Below, one piece after another: positions 1 to 9,509 of a stretch of DNA of 64,000 bases. The position numbers and the translations under genes were made by a program. Each line of letters opens with the position of its first letter. Within the stretch, counting starts at the first letter, position 1. This DNA is from Paenibacillus helianthi (GTDB lineage Bacteria; Bacillota; Bacilli; Paenibacillales; Paenibacillaceae). The DNA lies in the NCBI RefSeq assembly GCF_001909055.1, contig NZ_LVWI01000059.1, forward strand, positions 62,001 to 126,000, given 5' to 3'. The notes under the pieces are model-generated. The model searched no databases. It was not told where the DNA came from and was given only the letters and a program-made list of their open reading frames with translations.

Positions 1-132
1 AAACTCGGTTTTCAGTCCCTTTACCCTTATGTATTCGTGACTTTCGATGTACAGGACTCTATCATTATCGGAATTTATTCCTGTAGAATTAAGATGTTCT
101 ATTTTTCCCTTTTTTAGGGATTTGGGCATAGA

Positions 133-168
133 AAAAACCACATGCAGGGGATGCCCCGCATGTGGTTT
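133..168 (-). terminator. Intrinsic terminator of the DUF6953-like gene
   Basis: A GC-rich hairpin (arms ACCACATGC and GCATGTGGT, with inner GGGG/CCCC pairing) is followed on the minus strand by a run of T. It lies about 85 bases beyond the stop codon of the minus-strand gene that ends at 253. Confidence 0.8.
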
Positions 169-252
169 ATAGTCAGCTTCTATACTTCTTCTACTGGACA
201 AGCAAAAAGGGCTTCGCTGTAAGCTGTGTCATAGCTGGCTTCAGGGCATATT

Positions 253-489
253 TCAGGTCCATGCCCACAGGAATCCGTCACGGTCCCAGGCGATTCTTCC
301 GCCGTGCAGCTTGCGGAAGGCCTTCTTCACATCCTTGGACAACGAAGCATTCCCGTTCTCATTCACAAATACAAACTGCTCGCCAAAATTAGCCTTCACA
401 TATTCAATCGCAGCGGTCTGGTACAGGGTTCCCGTAAAACGGATCTCCTTGACCATCCACTCCGCTACCTCTTGTGCGGTTACTTCCAT
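253..489 (-). CDS. DUF6953-like small conserved protein
   Basis: A 78-residue soluble protein with no signal peptide or membrane segment. It starts MEVTAQEVAEWMV and contains a helical N-terminal half followed by a region like an atypical winged helix (TAAIEYVKANFGEQFV, then KDVKKAFRKLHGG and a Trp-rich end). The sequence matches my recollection of the DUF6953 family found across Paenibacillus and Bacillus, whose function is unknown. It is a single gene with its own terminator. The family assignment is from memory and moderately sure; that it is a real gene is likely from its composition and terminator. Confidence 0.7.
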   Translation of the reverse strand: MEVTAQEVAEWMVKEIRFTGTLYQTAAIEYVKANFGEQFVFVNENGNASLSKDVKKAFRKLHGGRIAWDRDGFLWAWT

Positions 490-1189
490 CAGGGTACTGC
501 TCCTTCCTGTAAATCCCTCTACAATGCCTTCCCATTATAGCATGAATATGGTCACTCGGGAGGTTCGCTGGACAGGGCAAGAGGCGGGACAGTGGAGAGA
601 GAAGAGGCGGGCCGGAGAACAAGAACGGGGAGTGAACAGCACGACGGACGGGCAACAGTCAAGGCCATTCGGGCAGAACGGGTTTGCATAGAAAGGATTA
701 GAAGAAGTGGAAACAGGCGGTCACTCTTCCACCTCCCCGCGCATGCCCGCTGCTTGGCGGTGTATAAGCCGAACTTAAGAATTAGAATACACTACCCAAT
801 GAATTCTCTGTTCCTACAGAGATTCATCGATGCACAGAGATCAATTCTGAAGCAACTCTATATCGTTTATGCTGAGCAATAAAGGCTAGCTTACGTATGC
901 ACGACAGAGGTTAGTTGGAATTTATACACTTAATTTCCGATAAATCGTAGAAACACTGGTATTAGTTGGAATTAATCCACTTAATATTGATCAATATGGA
1001 TAATTCGGTCTAAAGGTAGACTTTTAGTTTTACTTTTTCCACTACAGTGCTGCGATACCGTAATTCCAGCTGATTAGTGGTAGTTTTTCCACATAAATTT
1101 TTATAACAACGATAAGTAATCATAGTTTAAGAATGTTGAGCGATACACATAGCAAACGTCCATTCCAGCGAAAGGATCGACGCTAAGCC
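490..1189. other. Long intergenic region with no convincing gene
   Basis: About 700 bases separate the DUF6953-like gene from the 3' end of the ABC ATPase gene. Short plus-strand open frames here lack a ribosome binding site and resemble no protein I know. The left part (550-770) is purine- and GC-rich; the right part is AT-rich and holds the degenerate repeats listed separately. Confidence 0.6.
911..1100 (+). repeat. Cluster of degenerate TTAGTTGGAA...CCACTTAA repeats
   Basis: Two close copies of a 23-base unit occur at 911-933 and 962-984 (TTAGTTGGAATTTATACACTTAA and the same with TAATCC in the middle). Two more degenerate copies occur near 1023-1046 and 1074-1097, keeping TTAGT and the TTTTTCCAC core. 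The unit is itself roughly palindromic (AGTTGGA against TCCACTTA). No coding function is apparent. Confidence 0.55.
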
Positions 1190-1216
1190 TTGGAGTCAGG
1201 ACTTATATCCCCGCCT

Positions 1217-2260
1217 CTACGCCCCCTCCTGCTCCAGATGCAGCAGCTGGGAGGGATCAAGCAACAGGGTCACACAATCCCCTTCCCGAACCCGCAGCCA
1301 GCGGCCGTCATTCAGCAGGTCTACGGTCAGAATGATCCCCTCTGCCATGACCGTGGCGCGGATGATATTGCCCAGAATCGACACGGACTGAACCTGTCCG
1401 CGTACATCCACCATGCCATCCGCATCATCCTGAATTGCTTCACCTTCAGCCAGCAGGGTTACCGCCTCGGGGCGGATTGCAAAACGGTCGGAGCGGCTGT
1501 CAATCCTGCGGAACAACGCGAGTGCCTCCGCCCGGTTGAATACGTTATAGCTGCCCATGAACCGGGCCGCGAATTCTGTGCGGGGCGCTGTGTACAGCTG
1601 CTCCGGGGAACCTTCCTGCACCATGCGCCCCTGGTTCATGATGCAGATCCGGTCCGAGAGGATCAGCGCTTCCTCCTGGTCGTGGGTAACGAACAGCGTC
1701 GTCATGCCCAGCCGCCGCTGGATATCGCGTATTTCCGCGCGAAGATTCTTGCGGATTTTGGCGTCGAGCGCGCTGAGCGGTTCGTCCAGCAGCAGCAGCT
1801 TCGGCTGGACGGCCAGCGAGCGCGCCAGCGCCACCCGCTGCTGCTGTCCACCGGACAGCGCCTGCGGATAGACACCGCGCTTGTCTTCGAGATCGACCAG
1901 CGCCAGCAGTTCTTCGCACCGGCTGCGCCGTGCCGCCGGTGCAACGCCGCGCATGCGCATTCCGTATTCCACATTCTGGCTGACGGTCAGATTGGGGAAC
2001 AGCGCATAGGATTGGAACACCATGCCCACATCCCTGCTGCGCGGCGGCAGCTTCGTCAGCTCCTTGTCCGCGAGCCTGATACTGCCGCTGTCCAGCTCAG
2101 TCAGCCCGGCGATGCAGCGCAGGAGCGTGCTTTTGCCGCAGCCGGAAGGGCCCAGCAGCGTGATCAGCTCCCCCTCTGCGATGTTCAGATCTACTCCAGC
2201 CAGCACAGGCGTATCACCAAAGCTTTTGCGGACACCTTCCAGCTTCAGATAATCTTCCAT
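1217..2260 (-). CDS. ABC transporter ATP-binding protein, PotA/FbpC type
   Basis: 347 residues; the cytoplasmic ATPase that drives the importer encoded upstream. Visible motifs are Walker A GPSGCGKST near residue 40, Q-loop VFQSYALFP, signature LSGGQQQR near 135, Walker B LLLLDEP and the switch histidine in FVTHDQEEA. After the ATPase core (about residue 235) comes a C-terminal TOBE-like beta domain, as in spermidine, iron and 2-aminoethylphosphonate importers. It is the last gene of a four-gene minus-strand operon (binding protein, permease, permease, ATPase), 40 bases after the permease stop. The cargo cannot be read from the sequence. No clear terminator was found downstream. Confidence 0.93.
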   Translation of the reverse strand: MEDYLKLEGVRKSFGDTPVLAGVDLNIAEGELITLLGPSGCGKSTLLRCIAGLTELDSGSIRLADKELTKLPPRSRDVGMVFQSYALFPNLTVSQNVEYGMRMRGVAPAARRSRCEELLALVDLEDKRGVYPQALSGGQQQRVALARSLAVQPKLLLLDEPLSALDAKIRKNLRAEIRDIQRRLGMTTLFVTHDQEEALILSDRICIMNQGRMVQEGSPEQLYTAPRTEFAARFMGSYNVFNRAEALALFRRIDSRSDRFAIRPEAVTLLAEGEAIQDDADGMVDVRGQVQSVSILGNIIRATVMAEGIILTVDLLNDGRWLRVREGDCVTLLLDPSQLLHLEQEGA

Positions 2261-2300
2261 TCCTTTATCCCCCTTATTGTGGACCTCCGGCCGCTAGACC

Positions 2301-3101
2301 TTACTTCGCCTGCCCTTTAATCTTCATGCCAAGCTTCATCAGCACGGCCGACAGCAGCAGAATAAATACAAAATAGGAAATGGCAATCGCGCTGGCCAAA
2401 TGTCCGCTTTCCCCCACCCGCTGGTACAAATAGACCTGAATCGTCTGGATATGGCCTCCCACCAGCATATTCGTCAGTACGAACTCCCCAAACAGCACGG
2501 AGAAGGACAACAGCGCGGAGACCATGACCCCCGGCCAGATATTCGGCAGAATCACATTTACAAAAGCAGTCCGTCTCCTGGCCCCAAGCAGCTCAGCGGC
2601 ATTCAGCAGCTCTACAGCCGATACACTCAGCAAGCTGTTGCGGATGCCCTGATACATATACGGCAGGATGACCACGAAATACGCCCCTACCAGCAAATAA
2701 GCGGTGCCCGAAATGTCGAATGGGCCAGAGGAATAGGTGCGGATCAGACCTACAGCCGCCACAACTCCCGGCACAGCGTAAGGCAGAACAACAATTCCCT
2801 TCATGAAGCTCTCCCAGCGCGGAAAATAAACCGTAATGACAAAAACAGCCGGCAGCATCACGGCAAGACTGAGCAGCACGCTGATGATGCACAGATACAG
2901 CGAAGTCCACAGCGCTTCCAGAAAGCGGATATCCCGAAACATGTCACTGAACCAGCTAAGTGTCCAGCTGCGGGGCAGCAGCGTATTCTGCCAATCCTGG
3001 GCAAAAGCATATAATCCCGTTGCCAGCAGCGGCAGCAGCAAATAGACCATGAGCAGGAGCATGAAGGTGCGCGGGGCGAAGCCCGCTTTGCGCGTATTCA
3101 T
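2301..3101 (-). CDS. ABC transporter permease (PotC-like second subunit)
   Basis: 266 residues with about six hydrophobic segments and the inner-membrane permease EAA-type loop (AAELLGARRRTAFVNVILP, near residues 165-185), which docks on the ATPase. Its start overlaps the preceding permease stop by four bases (ATGA type), so the two are probably translationally coupled and form a heterodimeric channel. It belongs to the spermidine/putrescine/iron importer superfamily; the substrate is unknown. Confidence 0.9.
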   Translation of the reverse strand: MNTRKAGFAPRTFMLLLMVYLLLPLLATGLYAFAQDWQNTLLPRSWTLSWFSDMFRDIRFLEALWTSLYLCIISVLLSLAVMLPAVFVITVYFPRWESFMKGIVVLPYAVPGVVAAVGLIRTYSSGPFDISGTAYLLVGAYFVVILPYMYQGIRNSLLSVSAVELLNAAELLGARRRTAFVNVILPNIWPGVMVSALLSFSVLFGEFVLTNMLVGGHIQTIQVYLYQRVGESGHLASAIAISYFVFILLLSAVLMKLGMKIKGQAK

Positions 3102-4021
3102 GGTCCCGCCTCCTCACGGACTGCTGGCCAGCGCCGGTTGGATCGTCCGCTGCTGCGCTCCTGCCTGGCAGGAATTCTGCCGCCGAATCCTTCCATCCGC
3201 CGCACCATCCGCTGATTAAGGAACACAGCCAGCAGCGTACTTAGTGCAAGCAGAACCGCCAGGGTGCTGCCCATCTCCGGCTGGGTCACCACATCGCCGG
3301 CGACCAATGAGCCGATGCGGACGGCGAGCAGATTATAGTTCCCGCCAACCAGCGCGTAGGCAGTAGCATAAGCGCCCATCGCATTGGCGAAGAGAATGCC
3401 AAGTGTACCGAAGATTGCCGGAGACAACACCGGCAGACCGACCGTCTTCCAGAACTGCCAGCGTCCTGCTCCAAGCAGGGAAGCCGCTTCCCTCCACTGC
3501 TCACGAATGCCATAGAACGCCGGGTACAGCAGCAATAAGGCCAGCGGAATCTGGAAATAGACGTACACCAGAATCAGGCCGGACCAGCTATACAGGTTAA
3601 ATCCGCCAAATACGCTCCAGCCCCACTGTTTGAACAGCAGCGTGAACACGCCATTGTTGCCAAGCAGAATAATGTAGGCAAAAGCCAGCGGAACCCCGGC
3701 AAAGTTCGAGGTCATATTGGACAGCATCAGCAGCCGGTCCCGTACCGCAGGTGCAAAGCGGGTAATACAGTATGCACATAGAAGCCCTACACCCACCCCG
3801 ATCAGGCTGGAGAGGACGGAGATGAGCAGGCTGTTCTTGATCGCCTGCATATAGTAGGCACTGCTCAGCGCATGCCGGTAGTTGGCCAGGGTGAAACCCG
3901 CTTCGTCCGAGCTGCGGAAGCTGCCCGACAGCATGGAGAAGACAGGCACCACCTGAAAGGCCAGCACCATCAGCACAAACGGAGCCAGGGCCAGCATCAG
4001 GCCGCGTTGTCTCTGTTTCAT
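3098..4021 (-). CDS. ABC transporter permease (PotB-like first subunit)
   Basis: 307 residues from the chosen start at 4021 (MKQRQRGL), which has a GAGAGGAG ribosome binding site eight bases upstream. A longer open frame to 4069 exists but has no such site. It has about six membrane segments and an EAA-like loop (REAASLLGAGRWQFWKTVGLP near residue 195). It lies between the binding-protein gene and the second permease of the same operon and pairs with the latter in the membrane. Confidence 0.9.
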   Translation of the reverse strand: MKQRQRGLMLALAPFVLMVLAFQVVPVFSMLSGSFRSSDEAGFTLANYRHALSSAYYMQAIKNSLLISVLSSLIGVGVGLLCAYCITRFAPAVRDRLLMLSNMTSNFAGVPLAFAYIILLGNNGVFTLLFKQWGWSVFGGFNLYSWSGLILVYVYFQIPLALLLLYPAFYGIREQWREAASLLGAGRWQFWKTVGLPVLSPAIFGTLGILFANAMGAYATAYALVGGNYNLLAVRIGSLVAGDVVTQPEMGSTLAVLLALSTLLAVFLNQRMVRRMEGFGGRIPARQERSSGRSNRRWPAVREEAGP

Positions 4022-4120
4022 CCTGCACGCTCCTCTCGTGAAGAATAAGCAAGCGGGCGCCTTAGGCATACAGCTCAGGCGCCCCCATATCTCTTGTATG
4101 AAAACTGATTATTAAGACGG

Positions 4121-5233
4121 TTAGTTCAAATGCACAAGCACGCGTTCCTGCCACAGCTGGGGAAGGCTCTTCGCGGTTTTTTCCCACACTTTATAGTCAC
4201 CAACCGGCTTCACATTGGCGTATTCCGCTTGAGGCAGCAGCTTCGCGGCAACATCCTCTGGCAGCTTCACGCTATCACGGATCGGACGGGCATAGCCTTT
4301 CGCCAGATTGATCTGCCCTTCGTCGCTAAGAATATACTCACGCGTCAGCTTGGCCGCATTGGGATGCGGGGCCCATTTGTTGATAACCGTCGCATAACCG
4401 CTTACCACACTGCCTTCCTTTGGAATCGCGACGTCAAAACCATTTTTGTCGATCTGGTCCTTATAGTTCAGCGCGTTGAAATCCCACAGCAGCGTCACTT
4501 CCACTTCACCCTTCTCGATGTTGGCAAGTGAAGCCTCAGCATTGGAGAGCCGGCCTTTTTTCGCCAGGTCTTCAAAGAAGGCAATCCCCGGTTCAATGTT
4601 CGACTCATCTCCGCCAAAAGCAATCGCTGCGGCGAGCACAGCCATTTGGGCCTGAGCCGCTTTGGTCACATCACCCACGATGATTTTGTAATTGCCGTTC
4701 TTCAGGTCCTCCCAGCTCTTCGGCGGGTCGGCCACCAGCTTGGTATTGGTCAGAAAAGAAATACTGCCTTGATAACCCACAACCCAGTTGCCGTCCTTAT
4801 CCTTGGCCCAAGTAGGAATCTCATCCCAATGGGAGGTTTTGTAGGGCTGGGTTACGCCTTTATCCACTGCAACCGGACCGAAGGCAATGCCCACGTCGCC
4901 AATATCGGCTGTCGGCTTATCCTTTTCCGCTTCGAACTTGGCAATTTCCTCTGCACTCGACATATCTGTATCGGTATGTGTAATTTCATACTTGGCCGTA
5001 ATATCATTCCAGGTATCCTTCCAGTTAGCCCACGAATCCGGCATGCCCACACTGACTACAGCGCCTTCTTTGGTAGCTTCGGCTTCAATTTCGTTTAAGC
5101 TCAGCTCTTTGGCCCCGGCATTGCCGTTCTCTTTATCAGCTTTGGCTTCCGAGTTGGCACAAGCGGCAAGCAACAGGACGAGCAAGGACAACAGCAGACC
5201 CATGGATAAAAGTTTTGCGAATCTTTTTTTCAT
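4121..5233 (-). CDS. ABC transporter substrate-binding lipoprotein (PotD/FutA-like)
   Basis: 370 residues from MKKRFAKLL. A signal peptide ends in the lipobox LLAAC, so Cys25 is the likely lipid anchor on the outer face of the membrane. The body is a two-lobe type II binding protein (NGNWVVGYQGSISFL hinge region, DVAIPKEGSVVSGYA, and a late YILSDEGQINLAKGYARP block). The open frame extends upstream to a GTG at 5320, but the lipoprotein signal argues for 5233. First gene of the four-gene importer operon. A nearly identical but internally deleted copy lies at 12265-12941. Confidence 0.9.
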   Translation of the reverse strand: MKKRFAKLLSMGLLLSLLVLLLAACANSEAKADKENGNAGAKELSLNEIEAEATKEGAVVSVGMPDSWANWKDTWNDITAKYEITHTDTDMSSAEEIAKFEAEKDKPTADIGDVGIAFGPVAVDKGVTQPYKTSHWDEIPTWAKDKDGNWVVGYQGSISFLTNTKLVADPPKSWEDLKNGNYKIIVGDVTKAAQAQMAVLAAAIAFGGDESNIEPGIAFFEDLAKKGRLSNAEASLANIEKGEVEVTLLWDFNALNYKDQIDKNGFDVAIPKEGSVVSGYATVINKWAPHPNAAKLTREYILSDEGQINLAKGYARPIRDSVKLPEDVAAKLLPQAEYANVKPVGDYKVWEKTAKSLPQLWQERVLVHLN

Positions 5234-5361
5234 GATTTCCCTATCACTCCTATTTCTGATTTGCGGGCTCCCTCTCTGATCCAAGCTTATTCGCTGCCCA
5301 ACTGAAGTATAGGGGGACACTATTCGCCAGATATTAAACTGAGTAGTAAGATTTGTAAAAA
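4189..5361. repeat. Left direct repeat: binding-protein gene plus upstream region
   Basis: This stretch recurs in the same orientation at 12315-12941, with only scattered base changes, except that about 546 bases (4763-5307) are missing from the right copy. Homology runs through the 5' flank and ends in the A-tract of the terminator at 5357. The two copies bracket the alpha-galactoside operon. Confidence 0.9.
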
Positions 5362-5396
5362 AAATAGCCCCACAAAGTGGGGCCTCGCTTCGAGGC
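5357..5396 (-). terminator. Intrinsic terminator of the alpha-galactoside operon
   Basis: Stem GCCCCAC/GTGGGGC (5367-5383), with a second overlapping stem GCCTCG/CGAGGC, is followed on the minus strand by eight T. It lies about 90 bases beyond the alpha-galactosidase stop codon. Confidence 0.85.
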
Positions 5397-5484
5397 TTAT
5401 GCCAAGTATTTCTTTATCTGTCGACCAATCAGGTCGGTTATTATTTCACTGTTCAATTAACGATATAAGTATAGCTTGCTCCGC

Positions 5485-7686
5485 TTACCCTTGAACCGCC
5501 TTCACCTTCCACCATTTGCTTACGTAATCTTGATGAAATTGAGGGATATGGAGGCCTGCCTGCATGAGAAAATCTCCTCTGTGATCATCCAGCCCTTCAA
5601 CGCTATAGGTCCATTCCTGATTTAGGCCCTGCAAGGCCAAGCGCTTCATGGGAGCGTTAGGCACTGCAAGCACTTGGAAATAAAATACCAAGGCCTCTTT
5701 ACGGTCTTCGGAAACAAACATCCATGCCGTCTCATTCCCCTTGCCTGAAAAAGGACTCCTTAAGCGATAGAAATCACCTTGCTGCACCAAGGACCGTATC
5801 TCCTTATATGCAGCCACCTGCCCCCGGACTATCGCTTTCTCTTCCTCGGTAAATACAGTCAAATCAAGCTCATAGCCAAAGTTGCCGGACATGGCTACGT
5901 CTCCGCGTGTCTCAAGAGGGGTTGTCCGGCCTACCTGATGATTCGGTACAGCGGATACATGAGCGCCCATCGTGCTGATTGGGTAAACGATGCTGGTGCC
6001 GTATTGAATCTTGAGACGCTCAACTGCGTCGGTATCGTCACTCGTCCAGGTCTGCGGCATGTAATACAGCATCCCCGGATCGAAGCGGCCTCCCCCACCG
6101 GAGCAACTTTCGAACAACACCTTAGGGAATTTTTCCGTTAACCGCTCAAGGAGCTCGTAAAGTCCAAGTATATACCGGTGGGCTGTCTCGGACTGCCGTT
6201 CCGCACTTGCCAATGCCGAACCGATCTCAGTCATGTTCCGGTTCATGTCCCACTTGACGTAAGAAATAGGAGCCGATTCGAGGACCGCGCTTAGCGATTC
6301 AAACAGATAATCCTGCACATCCAGCCGTGACATATCGAGAACCAGCTGCTTCCGGGCCTCCGTCCGCCGCCGCTGTGGAGCGTGCAGACACCAGTCCGGA
6401 TGCTTCGTATAAAGGTCGCTGTCGGGAGAAATCATCTCTGGCTCGAACCAGAGACCGAACTGCAGGCCCTGTCGATTGACCCGTTCTGCCAGTTCCTGCA
6501 GGCCCTGGGGCAGCTTATTGCGGTCCACAATCCAGTCCCCCAAAGAGCTGGTATCATCATCCCGCTTGCCAAACCAGCCATCATCCAATACAAAGAGCTC
6601 AATCCCCAGCTCAGCGGCCGTTGCAGCGATTGCCTCGATCTTGTCTGCGTTAAAGTCGAAGTACGTCGCTTCCCAATTATTGACCAGAATCGGACGTTCC
6701 CGGTCACGGTAAGCACCTCGGCATAAACGTGTCCGATACAGCTTATGATAGGTGCGAGACATGCCTCCCAACCCTTCCGGCGAATACACCATCACGGCCT
6801 CTGGCGTTTGGAAGCTCTCACCTGGCAACAAAAGCCACGAGAAATCGAAAGCATTAATCCCGATGGATACCCGCGTTGTATCGAACTGATCGACCTCCGC
6901 CTCCGCCTCGAAGTTACCGCTATACACCAGGCTGAATCCGAATACATCCCCCTGGTCTTCATCCGCATTCGGCCGGAGCAGAGCAACAAAGGGATTCATC
7001 TGGTGACTACTTGCGCCCCGGCGGCTCTGGGCGGTTATACCTCCATGGCCTAAGGGTCTTCTTTCAATGTGACGCTCTCTGGTCCAAGAACCGTACAGGT
7101 TTAGCCAATCGAAATCAGCATCCTGAAAATCCACACTGGCACTCGCAGCCTTCAGGAGACGTAACGGCTCCTTCCCTTTGTGGGTGAACTTTACGGACCG
7201 TGCAATGGCGCTGAATGTCTCAAACACGGTATAGCTCAGCACAACTGTAAGCCCTAAATGTTCATCACTGAGCTCCAGTTCAAGTGTCTGTACATCGTCG
7301 CCATCTTCTGCATATACCGCCGGCAGCCCTTCGAGGGAAGGCTTACCTTGAACTATTCGGTGAGTCCTGTATACCAGCTCCGTCACCCTGGTGCCGTCTT
7401 CCAACTGGATCTGATAGGCTGGAGTCCGGAAGTCGCCCGTTCCATATTGGGGGTACTCCTGGGGCAGAGTATCCAAGGATATGCTGTTGTCTCCCGGGAC
7501 CGAATTTGGAATGAAGGAACAACGCTCTATATGCTGAAGCAGCCCAGTCAGGTTCCCTTCCTGACTTAGTTTTTTTCCCCAATACGTATGGGCGGGATAG
7601 CCATGAACCAGTTGAATCACGTAGCTCATGTCCTTCGACTGAAGGTGGAATAACCCCTCTTGTTCATGATAAAAGATAGCCATCAT
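5485..7686 (-). CDS. Alpha-galactosidase, glycoside hydrolase family 36
   Basis: 733 residues, the usual length for bacterial GH36 enzymes such as the Geobacillus AgaA/AgaN group. It cleaves terminal alpha-1,6-galactose from melibiose, raffinose and stachyose. It has an N-terminal beta-sandwich, a central TIM barrel and a C-terminal beta domain. The nucleophile is the Asp of YVKWDMNR (about residue 477) and the acid/base the Asp in TSDDTD (about 549). The CSGGGGRFD loop and the LDDGWFGKRDDD substrate loop are present. There is no signal peptide, so it acts in the cytoplasm on sugars brought in by the transporter genes just upstream. The start has an AGGAGAG site six bases before ATGATG. Last gene of the operon. 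Confidence 0.95.
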   Translation of the reverse strand: MMAIFYHEQEGLFHLQSKDMSYVIQLVHGYPAHTYWGKKLSQEGNLTGLLQHIERCSFIPNSVPGDNSISLDTLPQEYPQYGTGDFRTPAYQIQLEDGTRVTELVYRTHRIVQGKPSLEGLPAVYAEDGDDVQTLELELSDEHLGLTVVLSYTVFETFSAIARSVKFTHKGKEPLRLLKAASASVDFQDADFDWLNLYGSWTRERHIERRPLGHGGITAQSRRGASSHQMNPFVALLRPNADEDQGDVFGFSLVYSGNFEAEAEVDQFDTTRVSIGINAFDFSWLLLPGESFQTPEAVMVYSPEGLGGMSRTYHKLYRTRLCRGAYRDRERPILVNNWEATYFDFNADKIEAIAATAAELGIELFVLDDGWFGKRDDDTSSLGDWIVDRNKLPQGLQELAERVNRQGLQFGLWFEPEMISPDSDLYTKHPDWCLHAPQRRRTEARKQLVLDMSRLDVQDYLFESLSAVLESAPISYVKWDMNRNMTEIGSALASAERQSETAHRYILGLYELLERLTEKFPKVLFESCSGGGGRFDPGMLYYMPQTWTSDDTDAVERLKIQYGTSIVYPISTMGAHVSAVPNHQVGRTTPLETRGDVAMSGNFGYELDLTVFTEEEKAIVRGQVAAYKEIRSLVQQGDFYRLRSPFSGKGNETAWMFVSEDRKEALVFYFQVLAVPNAPMKRLALQGLNQEWTYSVEGLDDHRGDFLMQAGLHIPQFHQDYVSKWWKVKAVQG

Positions 7687-7728
7687 TGCTCTCCTTATTC
7701 TCTGTGTAGTTAAACCTATTTTGGACAG

Positions 7729-8550
7729 TTATTTCACTGCCCCGCGTGTAACACCGCTAATAATCCATTTTTGCGCCAGTATATATACAACCAGCATAGG
7801 TGCCATAGCCATTAAGTAGGAAGCGAACGCAAGGTTCGTATCCTGTCCGAATTTCGATTGGAAAATGAATTGTGCAAGCGGCAAAGTGGCTTGCGATTCT
7901 TGGTCCAGCATAATAAGCGGCAGCAAAAAGTCATTCCATGCCCATACCGTTGTTATAATGGCAACCGTAGCATTAATAGGCGCCAGCAGCGGAAATACAA
8001 TCTTCCAGAATGTTTGCCACACTGAAGCGCCATCTACAACAGCCGCTTCATCAAGCTCTTGAGGCAAGCTTCTTAGATATCCTACATACAGCAGGACGTT
8101 AAAGGATAAGCCATAAACAATATAGAGCACTATGAGGCCATACAGATTATCCAAACCGAATTTGGCTGTCAATTTTACAACAGGGAGCATGATAATCGGG
8201 AATGGAACAAACATCGCACTGATGAAGTAAAAATAAAGACCTTTAAAAAACTTATGGTCAAATTTTTTCTTTATCGCATAGGCGACAAAAGAATTGGTCA
8301 ATAGTGTAAAGGTAACAGTCAATATGGTGATGATAGAGCTATTCCGAAACTTTTGCCAATAATTAACCTGATCAGCAGCGATGCCGAAGTTTTCCCATCT
8401 CCATTCTTTCGGAAAAGCGAGAACACCATTTGCAATTTCCTGGTTATTTTTTATTGCCAGCATGAATGTCATATACAAGGGGAATAGCACAAATATAGAC
8501 CCGGCAATAAGAAAACAAGTGGCTACCCAATTGGTCCGGTTTAAACGCAT
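7729..8550 (-). CDS. Carbohydrate ABC permease, MalG/MsmG type
   Basis: 273 residues with six membrane segments and the MalG-type EAA loop (ELDEAAVVDGASVWQTFWKIVFP, around residues 170-190). It is the second channel subunit of the alpha-galactoside importer. Its start overlaps the preceding permease stop by one base (TAATG), a sign of coupled translation. No dedicated ATPase gene is in the operon; importers of this class commonly borrow a shared MsmX-type ATPase encoded elsewhere. Confidence 0.93.
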   Translation of the reverse strand: MRLNRTNWVATCFLIAGSIFVLFPLYMTFMLAIKNNQEIANGVLAFPKEWRWENFGIAADQVNYWQKFRNSSIITILTVTFTLLTNSFVAYAIKKKFDHKFFKGLYFYFISAMFVPFPIIMLPVVKLTAKFGLDNLYGLIVLYIVYGLSFNVLLYVGYLRSLPQELDEAAVVDGASVWQTFWKIVFPLLAPINATVAIITTVWAWNDFLLPLIMLDQESQATLPLAQFIFQSKFGQDTNLAFASYLMAMAPMLVVYILAQKWIISGVTRGAVK

Positions 8551-9422
8551 TATAAATTCAGCTCCCTCTTCTGCAGATAACGAAGCTGGATAAATGAAAT
8601 TGCCACAATAACCACAAAGTAAATAACAGCATTGGCCGATTGGAAAGCAAATTCATTACCCGAGAATCCGTTCTTGTAAATCAAAAACGCAATCGAACGG
8701 GTAACTCCGAAGGGGCCTCCACCCGTCAGTGCAAGAATCTGATCGAAGACCTGTAGAAATCCCTTTAGGGAGAGCACCATATTTATCGTGAAAAATGGAG
8801 CAATCATCGGGAACGTTATACCCCAAAATTCCTTCCATTTATTAGCCCCGTCCAGAGCAGAGGCCTCGTACAGATCTTCAGAAATTGTTTGTAGCCCTGC
8901 CAGGTACAATACCGTGTTAAAAGCCGCAGATTGCCACACAGTAACGAAAACAATCGCCAGCCATGAGCCCTTCTCATTTCCGAGCGGGTTGACCATCCAC
9001 TTCTCAATCCCCAGGTATCCCATCATATCAATCCAAAAATTCGCAAAGAAATAATTGAAAATATAAGCAACAATCAACATACTTAAGATATAAGGCATAA
9101 AATAAAGACCTTTAAAAAAGTTTTTAAATTTAATATTACTATTCAGTGCCAGCGCTATGGCTAAGCTCAGAATATTCACTAAAATCGTCGTTACGATGGC
9201 AAATTTGAACGTAAACAGGTATGCACCCAGAACATCCTTATCTTTAAAAACATTGAGATAGTTTACGAACCCCACGATTTTGTAAGTAGGCCGAAGTCCG
9301 TTCCAATCCGTAAAGCTGTAAAATATGCCCATTAAAGCCGGTATGGTATGGAAGATAAAAAACAATATAGAAGCAGGCAAGACCAGTAACAAGTAGGTTC
9401 CCATATTTTTTCTTTTCACCAT
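8550..9422 (-). CDS. Carbohydrate ABC permease, MalF/MsmF type
   Basis: 290 residues with six membrane segments and an EAA loop (DLYEASALDGANKWKEFWGITFP, near 185-205). It partners the following MalG-type permease. An AGGAGGAATGC site just precedes the start. It lies between the binding lipoprotein gene and the second permease, the standard order for oligosaccharide importers. Confidence 0.93.
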   Translation of the reverse strand: MVKRKNMGTYLLLVLPASILFFIFHTIPALMGIFYSFTDWNGLRPTYKIVGFVNYLNVFKDKDVLGAYLFTFKFAIVTTILVNILSLAIALALNSNIKFKNFFKGLYFMPYILSMLIVAYIFNYFFANFWIDMMGYLGIEKWMVNPLGNEKGSWLAIVFVTVWQSAAFNTVLYLAGLQTISEDLYEASALDGANKWKEFWGITFPMIAPFFTINMVLSLKGFLQVFDQILALTGGGPFGVTRSIAFLIYKNGFSGNEFAFQSANAVIYFVVIVAISFIQLRYLQKRELNL

Positions 9423-9509
9423 GCATTCCTCCTTCTCCCCATTAAAATAGGAATGAAAAGCGACATTATGCTTTTCATCCCCTTTTACAATGCTATTTAG
9501 GCTCTGGTA

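Noticed and set aside
1190..2320. 376-codon plus-strand frame opposite the ABC ATPase gene
   Set aside because: The minus strand carries all ATPase motifs; the plus-strand frame has shadow-type composition.
5234..5320. Upstream GTG start for the PotD-like lipoprotein (29 extra residues)
   Set aside because: The extension is polar and would bury the clear signal peptide and lipobox that begin at 5233.
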